From Phenylobacterium aquaticum (GTDB lineage Bacteria; Pseudomonadota; Alphaproteobacteria; Caulobacterales; Caulobacteraceae), in NCBI RefSeq assembly GCF_947378715.1, contig NZ_CANCLE010000030.1:1-30013 (forward strand): a stretch of 30,013 nucleotides of DNA, given 5' to 3'. The notes under the pieces are model-generated. The model searched no databases, was not told where the DNA came from, and saw only the letters and a program-made list of their open reading frames with translations. This document shows positions 13,202 to 22,107 of this stretch, piece after piece (within the stretch, counting starts at the first letter, position 1; each line of letters begins with the position of its first letter). The translations under genes were made by a program, and so were the position numbers.

Positions 13202-14308
13202 ATGAGCCAGACCAATTCATTTCGCGGCGGGGCGTCGCGGCGGTCGCTGCTGACGGCGCTGGGCGCCGCGGCCGTCGGCTTCAGCCTGACGGACTGCAGT
13301 CCCAAGGCCGCCACCAAGGGCGCGGCCGGCGGAGCCGAGGAGGCCAAGCTCAACTTCTACAACTGGGACACCTATATCGGCGCCACGACGCTGGCCGACT
13401 TCAAGAAGGCCTCAGGCGTCGAGGTGAACATGAGCCTGTTCGCCACCAATGACGAACTGTTCGCCAAGCTGAAGGCCGGCAATCCGGGCTTCGACGTGAT
13501 CGTGCCGTCCAACGAGTTCGTCACCCGCATGGGCCAGGCCGGCATGCTGGAGGCCCTGGATCACTCGAAGATCCCCAACATGAAGAATATCGATCCGGCC
13601 TTCCTGAACCCGGACTACGACCCGGGCCGGAAATTCTCCATGCCCTACACCTGGCTGGTGCTGGGCATCGGCTATCGCAAGAGCAAGGTGAAGGGGGTTC
13701 CCGACAGCTGGAAGTACCTGTTCGACAGCGACCAGTACAAAGGCAAGATCGCGCTGTTGTCCGAGAGCGCCGACCTGATCCGGCTGGCCGCCAAGTACAA
13801 GGGCCACTCGGTCAACGCCATCCCGCCCGAGCTGGTCGCCGAGATCGAGAAGATGCTGATCAAGCAGAAGCCGTTCGTGAAGGCGTTCCACGACGACAAC
13901 GGCCAGGACATGCTGGCGGCCGGCGATGTGGACCTGGTGCTCGAATATAACGGCGACATCGCCCAGGTGATGCGCGAGGACCCCGACCTCGACTTCGTGG
14001 TGCCGAAGGAGGGCAGCCTGCTCAATTCGGACACCCTGTGCATCCCCAAGGGGGCGCCCCGGCCGAACAATGCGCACGCCTTCATCAACTATCTGCTGGA
14101 CGCCCAGGCCGGCGCCGAGATCACCAAGACCATCCTCTATCCGACGCCGAACGCGGCGGCCAAGGCGCTGATGCCGGATGCCTACAAGAACAACCCGGTG
14201 ATCTTCCCGCCCGCCGACATCATGGCCAAGTGCGAGTACGGCGCCTTCGAAGGCGCGGAAAAGGCCAGCCTCTACGAAGAGGTCATCACCCGGGTGCGGG
14301 CGGCCTGA
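13202..14308 (+). CDS. Putrescine/spermidine ABC transporter, periplasmic binding protein
   Basis: The 368-residue product is of the PotD/PotF family. After the leader come NFYNWDTYIG (about 51-60, family YNW motif with the amine-contacting aromatic/acidic residues), FDVIVPSNEFVTRM, MPYTWLVLGIGYRK and LVLEYNGDIAQV. The leader has twin arginines (SRRSLLTALGAAAVGFSLTDC; Arg13-Arg14), suggesting Tat export. Cys32 follows LTD and could be a lipid-anchor cysteine, though Asp before Cys is unusual. The ATG lies behind a GGGAG/GAAGG-type ribosome site. A 93-bp gap before it leaves room for an extra promoter or RNA structure, allowing higher expression than the permeases. The gene opens the transporter part of the operon. 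Confidence 0.93.
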   Translation: MSQTNSFRGGASRRSLLTALGAAAVGFSLTDCSPKAATKGAAGGAEEAKLNFYNWDTYIGATTLADFKKASGVEVNMSLFATNDELFAKLKAGNPGFDVIVPSNEFVTRMGQAGMLEALDHSKIPNMKNIDPAFLNPDYDPGRKFSMPYTWLVLGIGYRKSKVKGVPDSWKYLFDSDQYKGKIALLSESADLIRLAAKYKGHSVNAIPPELVAEIEKMLIKQKPFVKAFHDDNGQDMLAAGDVDLVLEYNGDIAQVMREDPDLDFVVPKEGSLLNSDTLCIPKGAPRPNNAHAFINYLLDAQAGAEITKTILYPTPNAAAKALMPDAYKNNPVIFPPADIMAKCEYGAFEGAEKASLYEEVITRVRAA

Positions 14309-14330
14309 TCACGGCGGGGAGGGCAGGACC

Positions 14331-15236
14331 ATGGAGCTCAGTTGGACCAAGGCCAAGGCGGTGTTCGCCGGCGCGCTGGGGCCGCCGCTGTTCTGGCTGG
14401 TGCTGTTCTTCCTCGTGCCGCTGGGCATCGTCTGGGCCTACAGCTTCGGCCACAATGTCGGCCTGACCGAGATCTCGTTCACGGGCACCTTCGCCAACTA
14501 CGCCCGGGCCATCGAGCCGCTCTATCTGAAGATCTTCGTCAAGTCGGCCTGGGTGGCGGGCCTGACCACGGGCCTGTGCCTGGTGGTCGGCTTCCCCGTG
14601 GCCCTGGCCATCACCTTCGCCTCGGAGAAGGCCAAGGCCTGGCTCTTGCTGCTGATCATGCTGCCGTTCTGGACCAACCTGTTGATCCGCACCTACGCCC
14701 TGATCGCGGTGCTGAGGACCGAGGGCTATGTGAACATGTCGCTGGGCTGGCTGTGGCATGGGGGTGGGCTGATCGCGGCCCTGCTGGGCCTGAAGCCGAT
14801 CGGCGACTTCCAGCCGCTGGAGCTGTTGCACAACAATTTCGCGGTGATCCTGGGCCTGGTCTATGTCCACCTGCCGTTCATGGTCCTACCGCTCTATTCG
14901 GCGCTCGACCGGCTGGACCGCTCGCTGCTGGAGGCCAGCCTCGACCTGGGCGCCGGCCAGATGCGCACCCTGTTCCGCATCGTCGTGCCGTTGGCGCTGC
15001 CCGGCATAGCGTCCGGCGTGCTGATCACCTTCATCCCGGCGCTCGGCGCCTATCTGACCCCCGACCTGCTGGGCGGTCCGGACAGCCAGATGATCGCCAA
15101 TGTCATCGAGCGGCAGTTCAAGCGGGCCAATGACTGGCCGTTCGGCGCGGCCCTGTCCTTCGTGCTGATGTACCTGACCTTCATCGCCATCGCGATCCAG
15201 GCGCTCATGTCGCGCAGATCGCCGGAGGCCCGCTGA
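14331..15236 (+). CDS. Polyamine ABC transporter permease (PotB/PotH-like)
   Basis: The 301-residue inner-membrane protein has about six membrane spans (first span about 13-38, FAGALGPPLFWLVLFFLVPLGIVWAY). The ABC-permease EAA loop lies at 201-226 (EASLDLGAGQMRTLFRIVVPLALPGI), where it docks on the ATPase. PFWTNLLIRTYA (112-123) is typical of PotB/PotH. It starts 22 bp after the binding-protein gene with a strong GGGGAGGG site, and its TGA shares one base with the ATG of the second permease gene, so the two are translationally coupled. Confidence 0.93.
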   Translation: MELSWTKAKAVFAGALGPPLFWLVLFFLVPLGIVWAYSFGHNVGLTEISFTGTFANYARAIEPLYLKIFVKSAWVAGLTTGLCLVVGFPVALAITFASEKAKAWLLLLIMLPFWTNLLIRTYALIAVLRTEGYVNMSLGWLWHGGGLIAALLGLKPIGDFQPLELLHNNFAVILGLVYVHLPFMVLPLYSALDRLDRSLLEASLDLGAGQMRTLFRIVVPLALPGIASGVLITFIPALGAYLTPDLLGGPDSQMIANVIERQFKRANDWPFGAALSFVLMYLTFIAIAIQALMSRRSPEAR

Positions 15237-16102
15237 TGGCGTCCGCGCGGAAATATCCGGTCGGGCCGCTGGAATATCTGCGGCGCTGGCAGATGCAGGC
15301 CTGGCTCGCCGCCGTCGGGCTGTTCCTCTATGTGCCGCTGATCGCCCTGATGGCCTTCAGCTTCAATGACAGCCGCCGCAACATCGTCTGGAAGGGCTTC
15401 ACCCTCAAATATTACGACAAGGCCTTTCATGACGCCTCGCTGATCGAGGCCTTCGGCAATTCGATGACCATCGCGGCGGTCTCGACGGTGGTGAGCCTGA
15501 TCCTGGGGGCCATGGTGGCCCTGGTGCTGTGGCGGTTCCGGTTCCCCGGCAAGACGGTGCTGGACGGGGCGCTCGCCCTGCCGATCGTGGTGCCGGAGAT
15601 CTGCATGGGCGTAGCCATGCTGGTGTTCTTCGCGCGCGTCATGCCCTGGCCCCAGGGGCTGGTCTGGCCCCTGAACCTGGGGGCGATCATCATCTCGCAC
15701 ATCTCCTTCTCCTTCCCCTTCGTGGCGGTGGTGGTGCGGGCCCGGATGGCCAGCTTCAACCGCGAGATGGAGGAGGCGGCCCGCGACCTGGGGGCCGGCG
15801 AATGGCGGACCATCGTCGACGTGATCCTGCCGCACATGGCGCCCTCGCTGGTGGCCGGGGCCTTGCTGGCCTTCACGCTGAGCCTGGACGACTTCGTCAT
15901 CACCTTCTTCACGGCCGGGCCCGACACCGTGACCTTCCCGGTGAAGGTCTATTCCATGGTCCGCTTCTCGGTGACGCCGGAGGTCAATGCGGCCTCGACC
16001 ATCCTCATCGTCCTGACCGTGATCCTGACGGCGGTGGCCCTGCGGCTGCAGGGCGACCCGGCCGTCACCGCCGGCCATGCGCCCGCCGCCGACAAGTCCT
16101 GA
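15236..16102 (+). CDS. Polyamine ABC transporter permease (PotC/PotI-like)
   Basis: The 288-residue inner-membrane protein pairs with the preceding permease. The first span is about 22-43 (AWLAAVGLFLYVPLIALMAFSF), followed by NDSRRNIVWKGFTLKYY, the usual periplasmic segment after helix 1 in PotC/PotI. The EAA loop EEAARDLGAGEWRTIVDVILPHMAPS occupies 179-204. The SLDDFVITFFTAG stretch is a hallmark of the family. The short C-terminal tail (PAVTAGHAPAADKS) is polar. Confidence 0.93.
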   Translation: MASARKYPVGPLEYLRRWQMQAWLAAVGLFLYVPLIALMAFSFNDSRRNIVWKGFTLKYYDKAFHDASLIEAFGNSMTIAAVSTVVSLILGAMVALVLWRFRFPGKTVLDGALALPIVVPEICMGVAMLVFFARVMPWPQGLVWPLNLGAIIISHISFSFPFVAVVVRARMASFNREMEEAARDLGAGEWRTIVDVILPHMAPSLVAGALLAFTLSLDDFVITFFTAGPDTVTFPVKVYSMVRFSVTPEVNAASTILIVLTVILTAVALRLQGDPAVTAGHAPAADKS

Positions 16103-16110
16103 GAGCCCTG

Positions 16111-17238
16111 ATGTCCGACAAGCCGCCCATCATCACCTTCGAGAACATCACCAAGCGCTTCGGCAAGATGGTCGCCGTCGACAATGTCTCGCTGTCCGTC
16201 CAGGAGGGGGAGTTCTTCTCGCTCCTGGGACCCTCGGGCTGCGGCAAGACCACGCTGCTGCGCATGCTGGCCGGGTTCGAGACCCCGACCGAGGGCCGCA
16301 TCCTGATCGACGGGGAGGACATCTCCTCGGTGCCGCCGAACAAGCGGCCGGTGAACATGGTCTTCCAGTCCTACGCGGTGTTCCCGCACATGAGCGTGGC
16401 CGACAACGTCGCCTATGGGCTGAAGGTCGACCGCGTCCCCGCCGCCGAGCGCAACCGCCGGGTCGAGGAGGCGCTGGAGCTGGTGCAACTGGGCGGGCTG
16501 GGCGGCCGCAAGCCGGACCAGCTGTCGGGCGGCCAGCGCCAGCGGGTGGCGCTCGCCCGGGCGCTGGTCAAGCGGCCCCGGGTGCTGCTGCTGGACGAGC
16601 CGCTCTCGGCCCTGGACGCCAAGCTGCGCGAGCAGATGCGCACCGAGCTTTCCACCCTGCAGGAGAAGGTCGGCATCACCTTCATCATGGTCACCCACGA
16701 CCAGGACGAGGCGCTGGCGCTGGCGTCGCGCTGCGCGGTGATGAACCGGGGCCTCTTGCAACAGGTGGCCAGCCCCAACGACCTCTATGAGTTTCCCAAC
16801 AGCCGCTTCGTGGCCGACTTCATCGGCACGGTGAACCTGTTCGAGGGCGTGCTGGCGGTCGACGAGCCGGACCATGCGGTGATCAAGTCGCCGGAGATCT
16901 CCACCGACATCTTCCTGGATCACGGGGTCACGGGGGCCAGCGGCGGGGTGGTCTGGGCGGCGATCCGGCCGGAGAAGATCGAGCTGCACAAGCGGCCGGA
17001 AGGCTCGACCGCGCCCAGCATGGGCGACGCGCCCCCCGGCGCCAACGCCGTGGCCGGGACCATCCGCCACGAGGCCTATCTGGGCGGCGAGAGCATCTAT
17101 GAGGTGGAGATTGGCGGCGGGCGGCGGATCAAGGTCAAGCGTTCCAACCTGACCCGCTGGGACCAGGAAGACTTCGCCCTGGGCGAGGCGGTCTGGCTCT
17201 GCTGGCACGCCTGTTCGCCCGCCGTCCTGTTGTCATGA
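16111..17238 (+). CDS. Polyamine ABC transporter ATP-binding protein (PotA/PotG-like)
   Basis: The 375-residue ATPase has Walker A GPSGCGKTT (40-48), Q-loop VFQSYAVFPHM (84-94, Gln86), signature LSGGQ (138-142), Walker B LLLDEP (159-164) and switch His196. A C-terminal TOBE-type regulatory domain follows (about 240-370), as in PotA/PotG. It energises import of putrescine/spermidine through the two permeases. The ATG is 8 bp past the permease stop; a longer open frame upstream overlaps the permease gene and is not used. Its TGA overlaps the ATG of the hydrolase gene by 4 bases. Confidence 0.94.
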   Translation: MSDKPPIITFENITKRFGKMVAVDNVSLSVQEGEFFSLLGPSGCGKTTLLRMLAGFETPTEGRILIDGEDISSVPPNKRPVNMVFQSYAVFPHMSVADNVAYGLKVDRVPAAERNRRVEEALELVQLGGLGGRKPDQLSGGQRQRVALARALVKRPRVLLLDEPLSALDAKLREQMRTELSTLQEKVGITFIMVTHDQDEALALASRCAVMNRGLLQQVASPNDLYEFPNSRFVADFIGTVNLFEGVLAVDEPDHAVIKSPEISTDIFLDHGVTGASGGVVWAAIRPEKIELHKRPEGSTAPSMGDAPPGANAVAGTIRHEAYLGGESIYEVEIGGGRRIKVKRSNLTRWDQEDFALGEAVWLCWHACSPAVLLS

Positions 17239-18011
17239 GCCTGCCCCGCCCCGTCGCCGGCGTGATCTGCTGCACCCGGACGGTGGGGATCGAGCCGGCC
17301 CAGGCGGTGATGAACCGCTATGTCGCCCACGCCATGGCCTATGCCGACGCTGCGGCCCTGCTGGTGCCGTCCATGCCGGAACTGATGAAGGCCTCGGAAG
17401 TCGCGCCCCGGCTGGACGGGCTGTTGCTGACCGGCAGTCCCTCGAACCTCGATCCGGCGACCTATGGCCAGGCGATGGACGACGCGCCGGGGCCGTTCGA
17501 CGCCGCCCGCGACGCCATGACCCGCGACCTGATCGCCGCCATGCTCGATCTCGGCCGGCCGGTGTTCGGCATCTGCCGGGGGTTCCAGGAGATCAATGTC
17601 GCCTTTGGCGGATCGCTGCGCCGGGACATGGCGCACGCGGCCGAGCTGATCGCCCACCACGCCCCGGACGAGGCGGATTTCAACGCGATGTTCGACCACC
17701 TCCACCCGGTTGAGCTGACGCCGGGCGGGGTGCTGGCGCGGGCCTTCGGGACCGAGCGGGCGAGCGTCAATTCCGTCCACTATCAGGGCGTCGACCGGCT
17801 GGGCGACGGGCTCAGCGTCGAGGCCCGCGCGCCGGACGGGGTGGTGGAGGCGGTGTCGGCGACGGTCAATGGCGCGCCGCTGCTGGCCGTCCAATGGCAT
17901 CCCGAGTGGCGCACCGCCGCCCATCCGCAGAGCCAGACATTCTTCCAAGTTTTCGGACGCGCCCTCAGAGGCGCGCCGCTCGTCGACGAAACGCCAGGAG
18001 TCCCCCAGTGA
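17235..18011 (+). CDS. puuD: Gamma-glutamyl-gamma-aminobutyrate hydrolase (peptidase C26, PuuD/SpuA-like)
   Basis: The 258-residue class I glutamine-amidotransferase-fold hydrolase has nucleophile Cys114 in FGICRGFQEINVAFGG, with His222 and Glu224 in VQWHPEW completing the triad. LLLTGSPSNLDP (63-74) matches the oxyanion-side loop of the family. It cleaves gamma-glutamyl-GABA to glutamate and GABA, the last gamma-glutamyl step of putrescine breakdown, in the cytoplasm. It overlaps both neighbours by 4 bases (ATGA at the start, GTGA at the end). Confidence 0.9.
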   Translation: MSLPRPVAGVICCTRTVGIEPAQAVMNRYVAHAMAYADAAALLVPSMPELMKASEVAPRLDGLLLTGSPSNLDPATYGQAMDDAPGPFDAARDAMTRDLIAAMLDLGRPVFGICRGFQEINVAFGGSLRRDMAHAAELIAHHAPDEADFNAMFDHLHPVELTPGGVLARAFGTERASVNSVHYQGVDRLGDGLSVEARAPDGVVEAVSATVNGAPLLAVQWHPEWRTAAHPQSQTFFQVFGRALRGAPLVDETPGVPQ

Positions 18012-19411
18012 CCGTTCCCATCCGCAACCATGACATCGCCGAACTGAAGCGCCTGGACCTCGCCCACCACCTGCCGGCCCAGGCCGACCACAAGGTGATC
18101 GCCGCCCTGGGCGGCAGCCGGATCATCACCCGCGCCGACGGCTGCTACATCCATGACGGGGAGGGCCACACCATCCTCGACGGCATGGCCGGCCTGTGGT
18201 GCGTGAACGTCGGCTATGGCCGCCAGGAGCTGGCCCAGGCGGCCTATGACCAGATGCTGGAGCTGCCCTACTACAACACCTTCTTCAAGACGGCGACGCC
18301 GCCGGCCGTGCGGCTGGCCGCCAAGATCGCCGAGAAGATGGGCGGGAACCTGACCCACGTTTTCTACAATTCGTCGGGGTCGGAGGCCAATGACACGGTG
18401 TTCCGCCTGGCCCGCCACTATTGGAAGCTGAAGGGCGAACCCAACCGCAAGATCTTCATCAGCCGCTGGAACGCCTATCACGGCTCGACCGTGGCCGGGG
18501 TGTCGCTGGGCGGCATGAAGCACATGCACGAGCAGGGCGACCTGCCGATCCCGGGCGTCGAGCATGTGATGCAGCCCTATCTGTTCGGCGACGGCTTCGG
18601 CGAGGACCCGGAGGCCTTTTCCACCCGCGCCGCCCAGGCGATCGAGGACAAGATCCTGGCGGTGGGGCCGGAGAATGTCGCAGCCTTCATCGGCGAGCCG
18701 GTGCAGGGCGCGGGCGGGGTGATCATTCCGCCGGAGAGCTATTGGCCCAAGGTCGAGGCCATCTGCCGCAAGTACGGGATCCTGCTGGTCTGCGACGAGG
18801 TGATCTGCGGCTTCGGGCGGCTGGGCCACTGGTTCGGCCACCATCACTACGGGATCAAGCCGGACATGATCGCCATGGCCAAGGGGCTGTCCTCGGCCTA
18901 TCTGCCGATCAGCGCGGTGGGGGTGGCGGACCACATCGTCGCGGAGCTGAAGGAGAAGGGCGGGGATTTCATCCACGGCTTCACCTATTCCGGCCACCCG
19001 GCGGCCTGCGCCGTGGCGCTGAAGAATATCGAGATCATCGAGCGCGAGGACCTGGTCACCCGCACCCGCACCGACACCGGGCCCTATCTGGCCCAGGCCC
19101 TGGCGAGCCTGAACGACCATCCGCTGGTCGGCGAAACCCGCTCGCTCGGCCTGATCGGGGCCGTCGAGATCGTCCGCGAGAAGGGGACCAACCACCGGTT
19201 CCTGGACAAGGAGGGCGAGGCCGGGCCGATCGTGCGCGACCGCTGCATCGCCAATGGCCTGATGGTGCGCGGCATCCGCGACACCATCGTCTGCTGCCCG
19301 CCGCTGATCATCACCCACGCCCAGATCGACGATCTGGTCGGCATCATCCGCACGTCGCTGGATGAAGCCCTGCCCGTGCTCCGCGCCTTGAAACCGGAGG
19401 CGGCGGCATGA
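18008..19411 (+). CDS. spuC: Putrescine-pyruvate aminotransferase-like (SpuC-type) class III aminotransferase
   Basis: The 467-residue class III PLP enzyme contains NSSGSEANDT (121-130, phosphate site), WNAYHGST (154-161), VCDEVICGFGRLG (261-273, Asp263) and MAKGLSSAYLP (290-300, Lys292 as Schiff-base lysine). GLWCVNVGYGRQELAQAAYDQM near the N-terminus is characteristic of the SpuC/omega-transaminase group, which moves the amino group of putrescine or other omega-amines to pyruvate. The GTG start (18008) is supported by AGGAG at suitable distance and by the GTGA overlap with the preceding stop; a longer upstream frame overlaps puuD. Beta-alanine or GABA transamination is an alternative. Confidence 0.9.
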   Translation: MTVPIRNHDIAELKRLDLAHHLPAQADHKVIAALGGSRIITRADGCYIHDGEGHTILDGMAGLWCVNVGYGRQELAQAAYDQMLELPYYNTFFKTATPPAVRLAAKIAEKMGGNLTHVFYNSSGSEANDTVFRLARHYWKLKGEPNRKIFISRWNAYHGSTVAGVSLGGMKHMHEQGDLPIPGVEHVMQPYLFGDGFGEDPEAFSTRAAQAIEDKILAVGPENVAAFIGEPVQGAGGVIIPPESYWPKVEAICRKYGILLVCDEVICGFGRLGHWFGHHHYGIKPDMIAMAKGLSSAYLPISAVGVADHIVAELKEKGGDFIHGFTYSGHPAACAVALKNIEIIEREDLVTRTRTDTGPYLAQALASLNDHPLVGETRSLGLIGAVEIVREKGTNHRFLDKEGEAGPIVRDRCIANGLMVRGIRDTIVCCPPLIITHAQIDDLVGIIRTSLDEALPVLRALKPEAAA

Positions 19412-20814
19412 AGTCCCCCAAGGCGAAGAAATCCAAGGCCGGCCCAAGTACGTCGCGCGGCGTCGCCGATATCGAGGAGGCGCAGGCCTGGTTCGCGCGC
19501 CAGAACATCGAGGAGATCGAGTGCATGGCGCCCGATCTGGCCGGCGTGGCGCGGGGCAAGATCATGCCGGTGCGCAAGTTCCTGGGCGCGCCGCAGATGA
19601 ACCTGCCTCTGGCGGTGTTCTACCAGACGATCACCGGCGACTTCCCGGAGTTCGAGGGGGCGGTGAGCTCGGTGCAGGCCGACACCGACATCTTCCTGAC
19701 CCCCGACTTCGCGACCCTGGCCGTGGTGCCCTGGGCCCAGGACCCCACCGCCCAGGTGATCCACGACGCCTTCCATCCCGATGGCCGGCCGGTGGAGGAA
19801 AGCCCGCGCCAGGTGCTGCGCCGGGTGCTGGCGCTCTATCGCGAACGCGGCTGGTCGCCGGTGGTGGCGCCGGAGATGGAGTTCTATCTGGTCGAGAAGA
19901 ACACCGATCCGGACTATCCGCTGCGCCCCCCGATCGGCCGCTCGGGCCGGCCGGAGACCGGGCGCCAGGGCTATTCGATCTCGGCGGTCAATGAGTTCGA
20001 TGCGCTGTTCGAGGACATGTACGAATATTCCGAGGCCCAGGGGCTGGAGATCGACACCCTGATCCACGAGAGCGGCGTCGCCCAGATGGAGATCAATCTG
20101 CGCCACGGCGATCCGCTGGAGCTCGCCGACCAGGTGTTCATGTTCAAGCGCACCATCCGCGAGGCCGCTTTGGAGCACGAGATCTACGCGACCTTCATGG
20201 CCAAGCCGATGGCTGGCGAGCCGGGCTCGGCCATGCACATCCACCAGTCGATCGTCAGCCCCGACGACGGCGCGAACCTGTTCTCCGACCCCAAGACCGG
20301 GGAGGCGACGCCCTTGTTCTACGCCTTCATCGCCGGCCAGCAGAAATACCTGCCGGCGATCATGGCGATCCTGGCGCCCTACGTGAATTCCTACCGGCGG
20401 ATCTCCAAGGGCAGCGGGGCGCCGGTCAACACCCAGTGGGGCTATGACAACCGCACCTGCGGCCTGAGGGTGCCGCCGTCGGACCCGGCCAACCGGCGGC
20501 TTGAGAACCGCATCCCGTCCTCGGACGCCAATCCCTATCTGGCCATCGCCGCGACCCTGGCGGCCGGCTATCTGGGCATGATCCACAACCTGTCGCCGAC
20601 CGCGCCGGTGGACACCGACGCCAGCGTCCGGGGCGTCGAACTGCCGCGCAGCCTGACCGAGTCGCTGCGGTTGTTCGCCGAGGCCACGCCCCTGGTGGAA
20701 ATCCTGGGGGCCACCTTCTGCCAGGCCTATGACCGGGTGAAGCAGGCGGAATATGAGGTGTTCATGCAGACCATCAGCCCCTGGGAGCGGGAGTTCCTGC
20801 TGCTGAACGTCTGA
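19408..20814 (+). CDS. puuA: Gamma-glutamylputrescine synthetase (SpuB/PuuA-like, copy 2)
   Basis: The 468-residue glutamine-synthetase-family ligase has metal-binding APEMEFYLVE (154-163, Glu156/Glu158), HESGVAQMEINLRHGDP (220-236), GSAMHIHQS (273-281) and DNRTCGLRVPPSDPANRRLENRIPSSDANPYLAIAA. These features and the C-terminal YEVFMQTISPWEREFLLLNV fit the PuuA/SpuB group better than copy 1 does. It makes gamma-glutamylputrescine from glutamate, putrescine and ATP. A lysine-rich N-terminus (MKSPKAKKSKAG) precedes the domain. It overlaps the aminotransferase stop by ATGA and shares one base with the next start codon. Confidence 0.9.
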   Translation: MKSPKAKKSKAGPSTSRGVADIEEAQAWFARQNIEEIECMAPDLAGVARGKIMPVRKFLGAPQMNLPLAVFYQTITGDFPEFEGAVSSVQADTDIFLTPDFATLAVVPWAQDPTAQVIHDAFHPDGRPVEESPRQVLRRVLALYRERGWSPVVAPEMEFYLVEKNTDPDYPLRPPIGRSGRPETGRQGYSISAVNEFDALFEDMYEYSEAQGLEIDTLIHESGVAQMEINLRHGDPLELADQVFMFKRTIREAALEHEIYATFMAKPMAGEPGSAMHIHQSIVSPDDGANLFSDPKTGEATPLFYAFIAGQQKYLPAIMAILAPYVNSYRRISKGSGAPVNTQWGYDNRTCGLRVPPSDPANRRLENRIPSSDANPYLAIAATLAAGYLGMIHNLSPTAPVDTDASVRGVELPRSLTESLRLFAEATPLVEILGATFCQAYDRVKQAEYEVFMQTISPWEREFLLLNV

Positions 20815-22100
20815 TGCGCAACACCGGCCATCCGCCGGGGTCCTGGTACGCCGACACCGCCACGGCCTTTCCGACCCTGCCGCCGCTGGCGGGGGATGCG
20901 CGGGCCGATGTCTGCGTGGTGGGGGCGGGCTATACGGGCCTGGGCGCGGCGCTGGAGCTGGCGGGACGTGGCGCGGGCGTGATCGTGCTGGAGGCGGCCG
21001 AGGTCGGGTCCGGCGGGTCGGGGCGCAATGGCGGCCAGGTCCATGCCGGCCAGCGGCGGGACCAGGCCTGGCTGGAGAAGGCGGTCGGCCGCGACGACGC
21101 CCTGGCTCTTTGGCGCCAGGCCCAGGCGGCGCGGGCCCATCTGATGGCCCTGATCACCGAGCACGCCATCGCCTGCGACTGGCGGCCGGGCATGATCCAT
21201 GCGCGCCACAAGCCCGGTGGGGCGGATGATGACGCCCGCCATATCGACCTCATGGCCAGCCGCTATGGCGACGACAATCTGGCCCTGATCGGCGCGGCGG
21301 AGCTGGCGGCGGAGCTGGGAACAGGGGTCTATTTCGGCGGCATGATCGACCGGTCGGGGGGGCACCTGCATCCGCTGAACCTGGCGCTTGGCCTGGCGCG
21401 GGCCGCGATCGGCCAGGGCGCGGAGATCCATGAGCGGAGCGCCGCGCGGGCCTGGCGGCGGGAGGCCGGCAAGATCGTGGTCGAGACGGCGGGCGGGCGG
21501 GTGATCTGCGACCAGCTGATCCTCACCGGCGACGGCTATCTCGATCAGCTGGCCGGCGGGGCGGCGACGGCGCGGGTCATGCCGATCAACAACTTCATCC
21601 TGGCGACGGAGCCGCTGGGCGCGCGGGCGGAGACCCTGATCCGCTCCGACGCCGCCGTGGCCGACAGCCGCTTCGTGATCAACTATTTCCGCAAGAGCCC
21701 GGACGGGCGGCTGCTGTTCGGCGGCGGCGAGAACTATAGCCCGACCTTCCCCCGCGACCTGGCCGGCTTCGTGCGTCGCCACATGCTGAAGATCTATCCG
21801 CAGCTGGCCGATGTGGCGATCACCCATGCCTGGGGCGGGACGCTGGGCGTGACGACGCACCGGGTCCCTTACGTCCGCACCCTCGCGCCCGGTGTCCAGG
21901 TCGCGGCCGGCTATTCGGGCCAGGGGGTGATGCTGGCGCCCTATTTCGGCAAGCTGCTGGCCGAGGCGGCCCTGGGGGAGACGGCGGGAGTGGAGCTGCT
22001 GGCGCGCCTGCCGGTCCCGCCGTTCCCGGGTGGTCGCCTGCTGCGCTGGCCGCTGACGGTGGCCGGCCTGAGCTGGTACGCCCTGCGCGACCGCCTGTGA
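20814..22100 (+). CDS. puuB: Gamma-glutamylputrescine oxidase (PuuB-like FAD oxidoreductase)
   Basis: The 428-residue DAO-family flavoprotein has the Rossmann motif VVGAGYTGLGAALELAGRG (35-53), and EAAEVGSGGSGRNGGQVHAGQ (60-80) carries the GSGxSGRNGG signature of PuuB-like oxidases. The C-terminal VAAGYSGQGVMLAPYFGKLLAE is the second FAD contact. It oxidises gamma-glutamylputrescine to gamma-glutamyl-aminobutyraldehyde with release of ammonia and peroxide. The TGATG overlap couples it to the synthetase. It ends the operon 7 bp from the convergent mnmH stop, with no terminator visible. An aldehyde dehydrogenase, expected to act on its product, does not follow. Confidence 0.9.
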   Translation: MRNTGHPPGSWYADTATAFPTLPPLAGDARADVCVVGAGYTGLGAALELAGRGAGVIVLEAAEVGSGGSGRNGGQVHAGQRRDQAWLEKAVGRDDALALWRQAQAARAHLMALITEHAIACDWRPGMIHARHKPGGADDDARHIDLMASRYGDDNLALIGAAELAAELGTGVYFGGMIDRSGGHLHPLNLALGLARAAIGQGAEIHERSAARAWRREAGKIVVETAGGRVICDQLILTGDGYLDQLAGGAATARVMPINNFILATEPLGARAETLIRSDAAVADSRFVINYFRKSPDGRLLFGGGENYSPTFPRDLAGFVRRHMLKIYPQLADVAITHAWGGTLGVTTHRVPYVRTLAPGVQVAAGYSGQGVMLAPYFGKLLAEAALGETAGVELLARLPVPPFPGGRLLRWPLTVAGLSWYALRDRL

Positions 22101-22107
22101 GACGGCC

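Noticed and set aside
17783..19447. 554-codon minus-strand open frame
   Set aside because: It is antisense to the SpuC-type aminotransferase gene; composition typical of mirror frames in GC-rich DNA.
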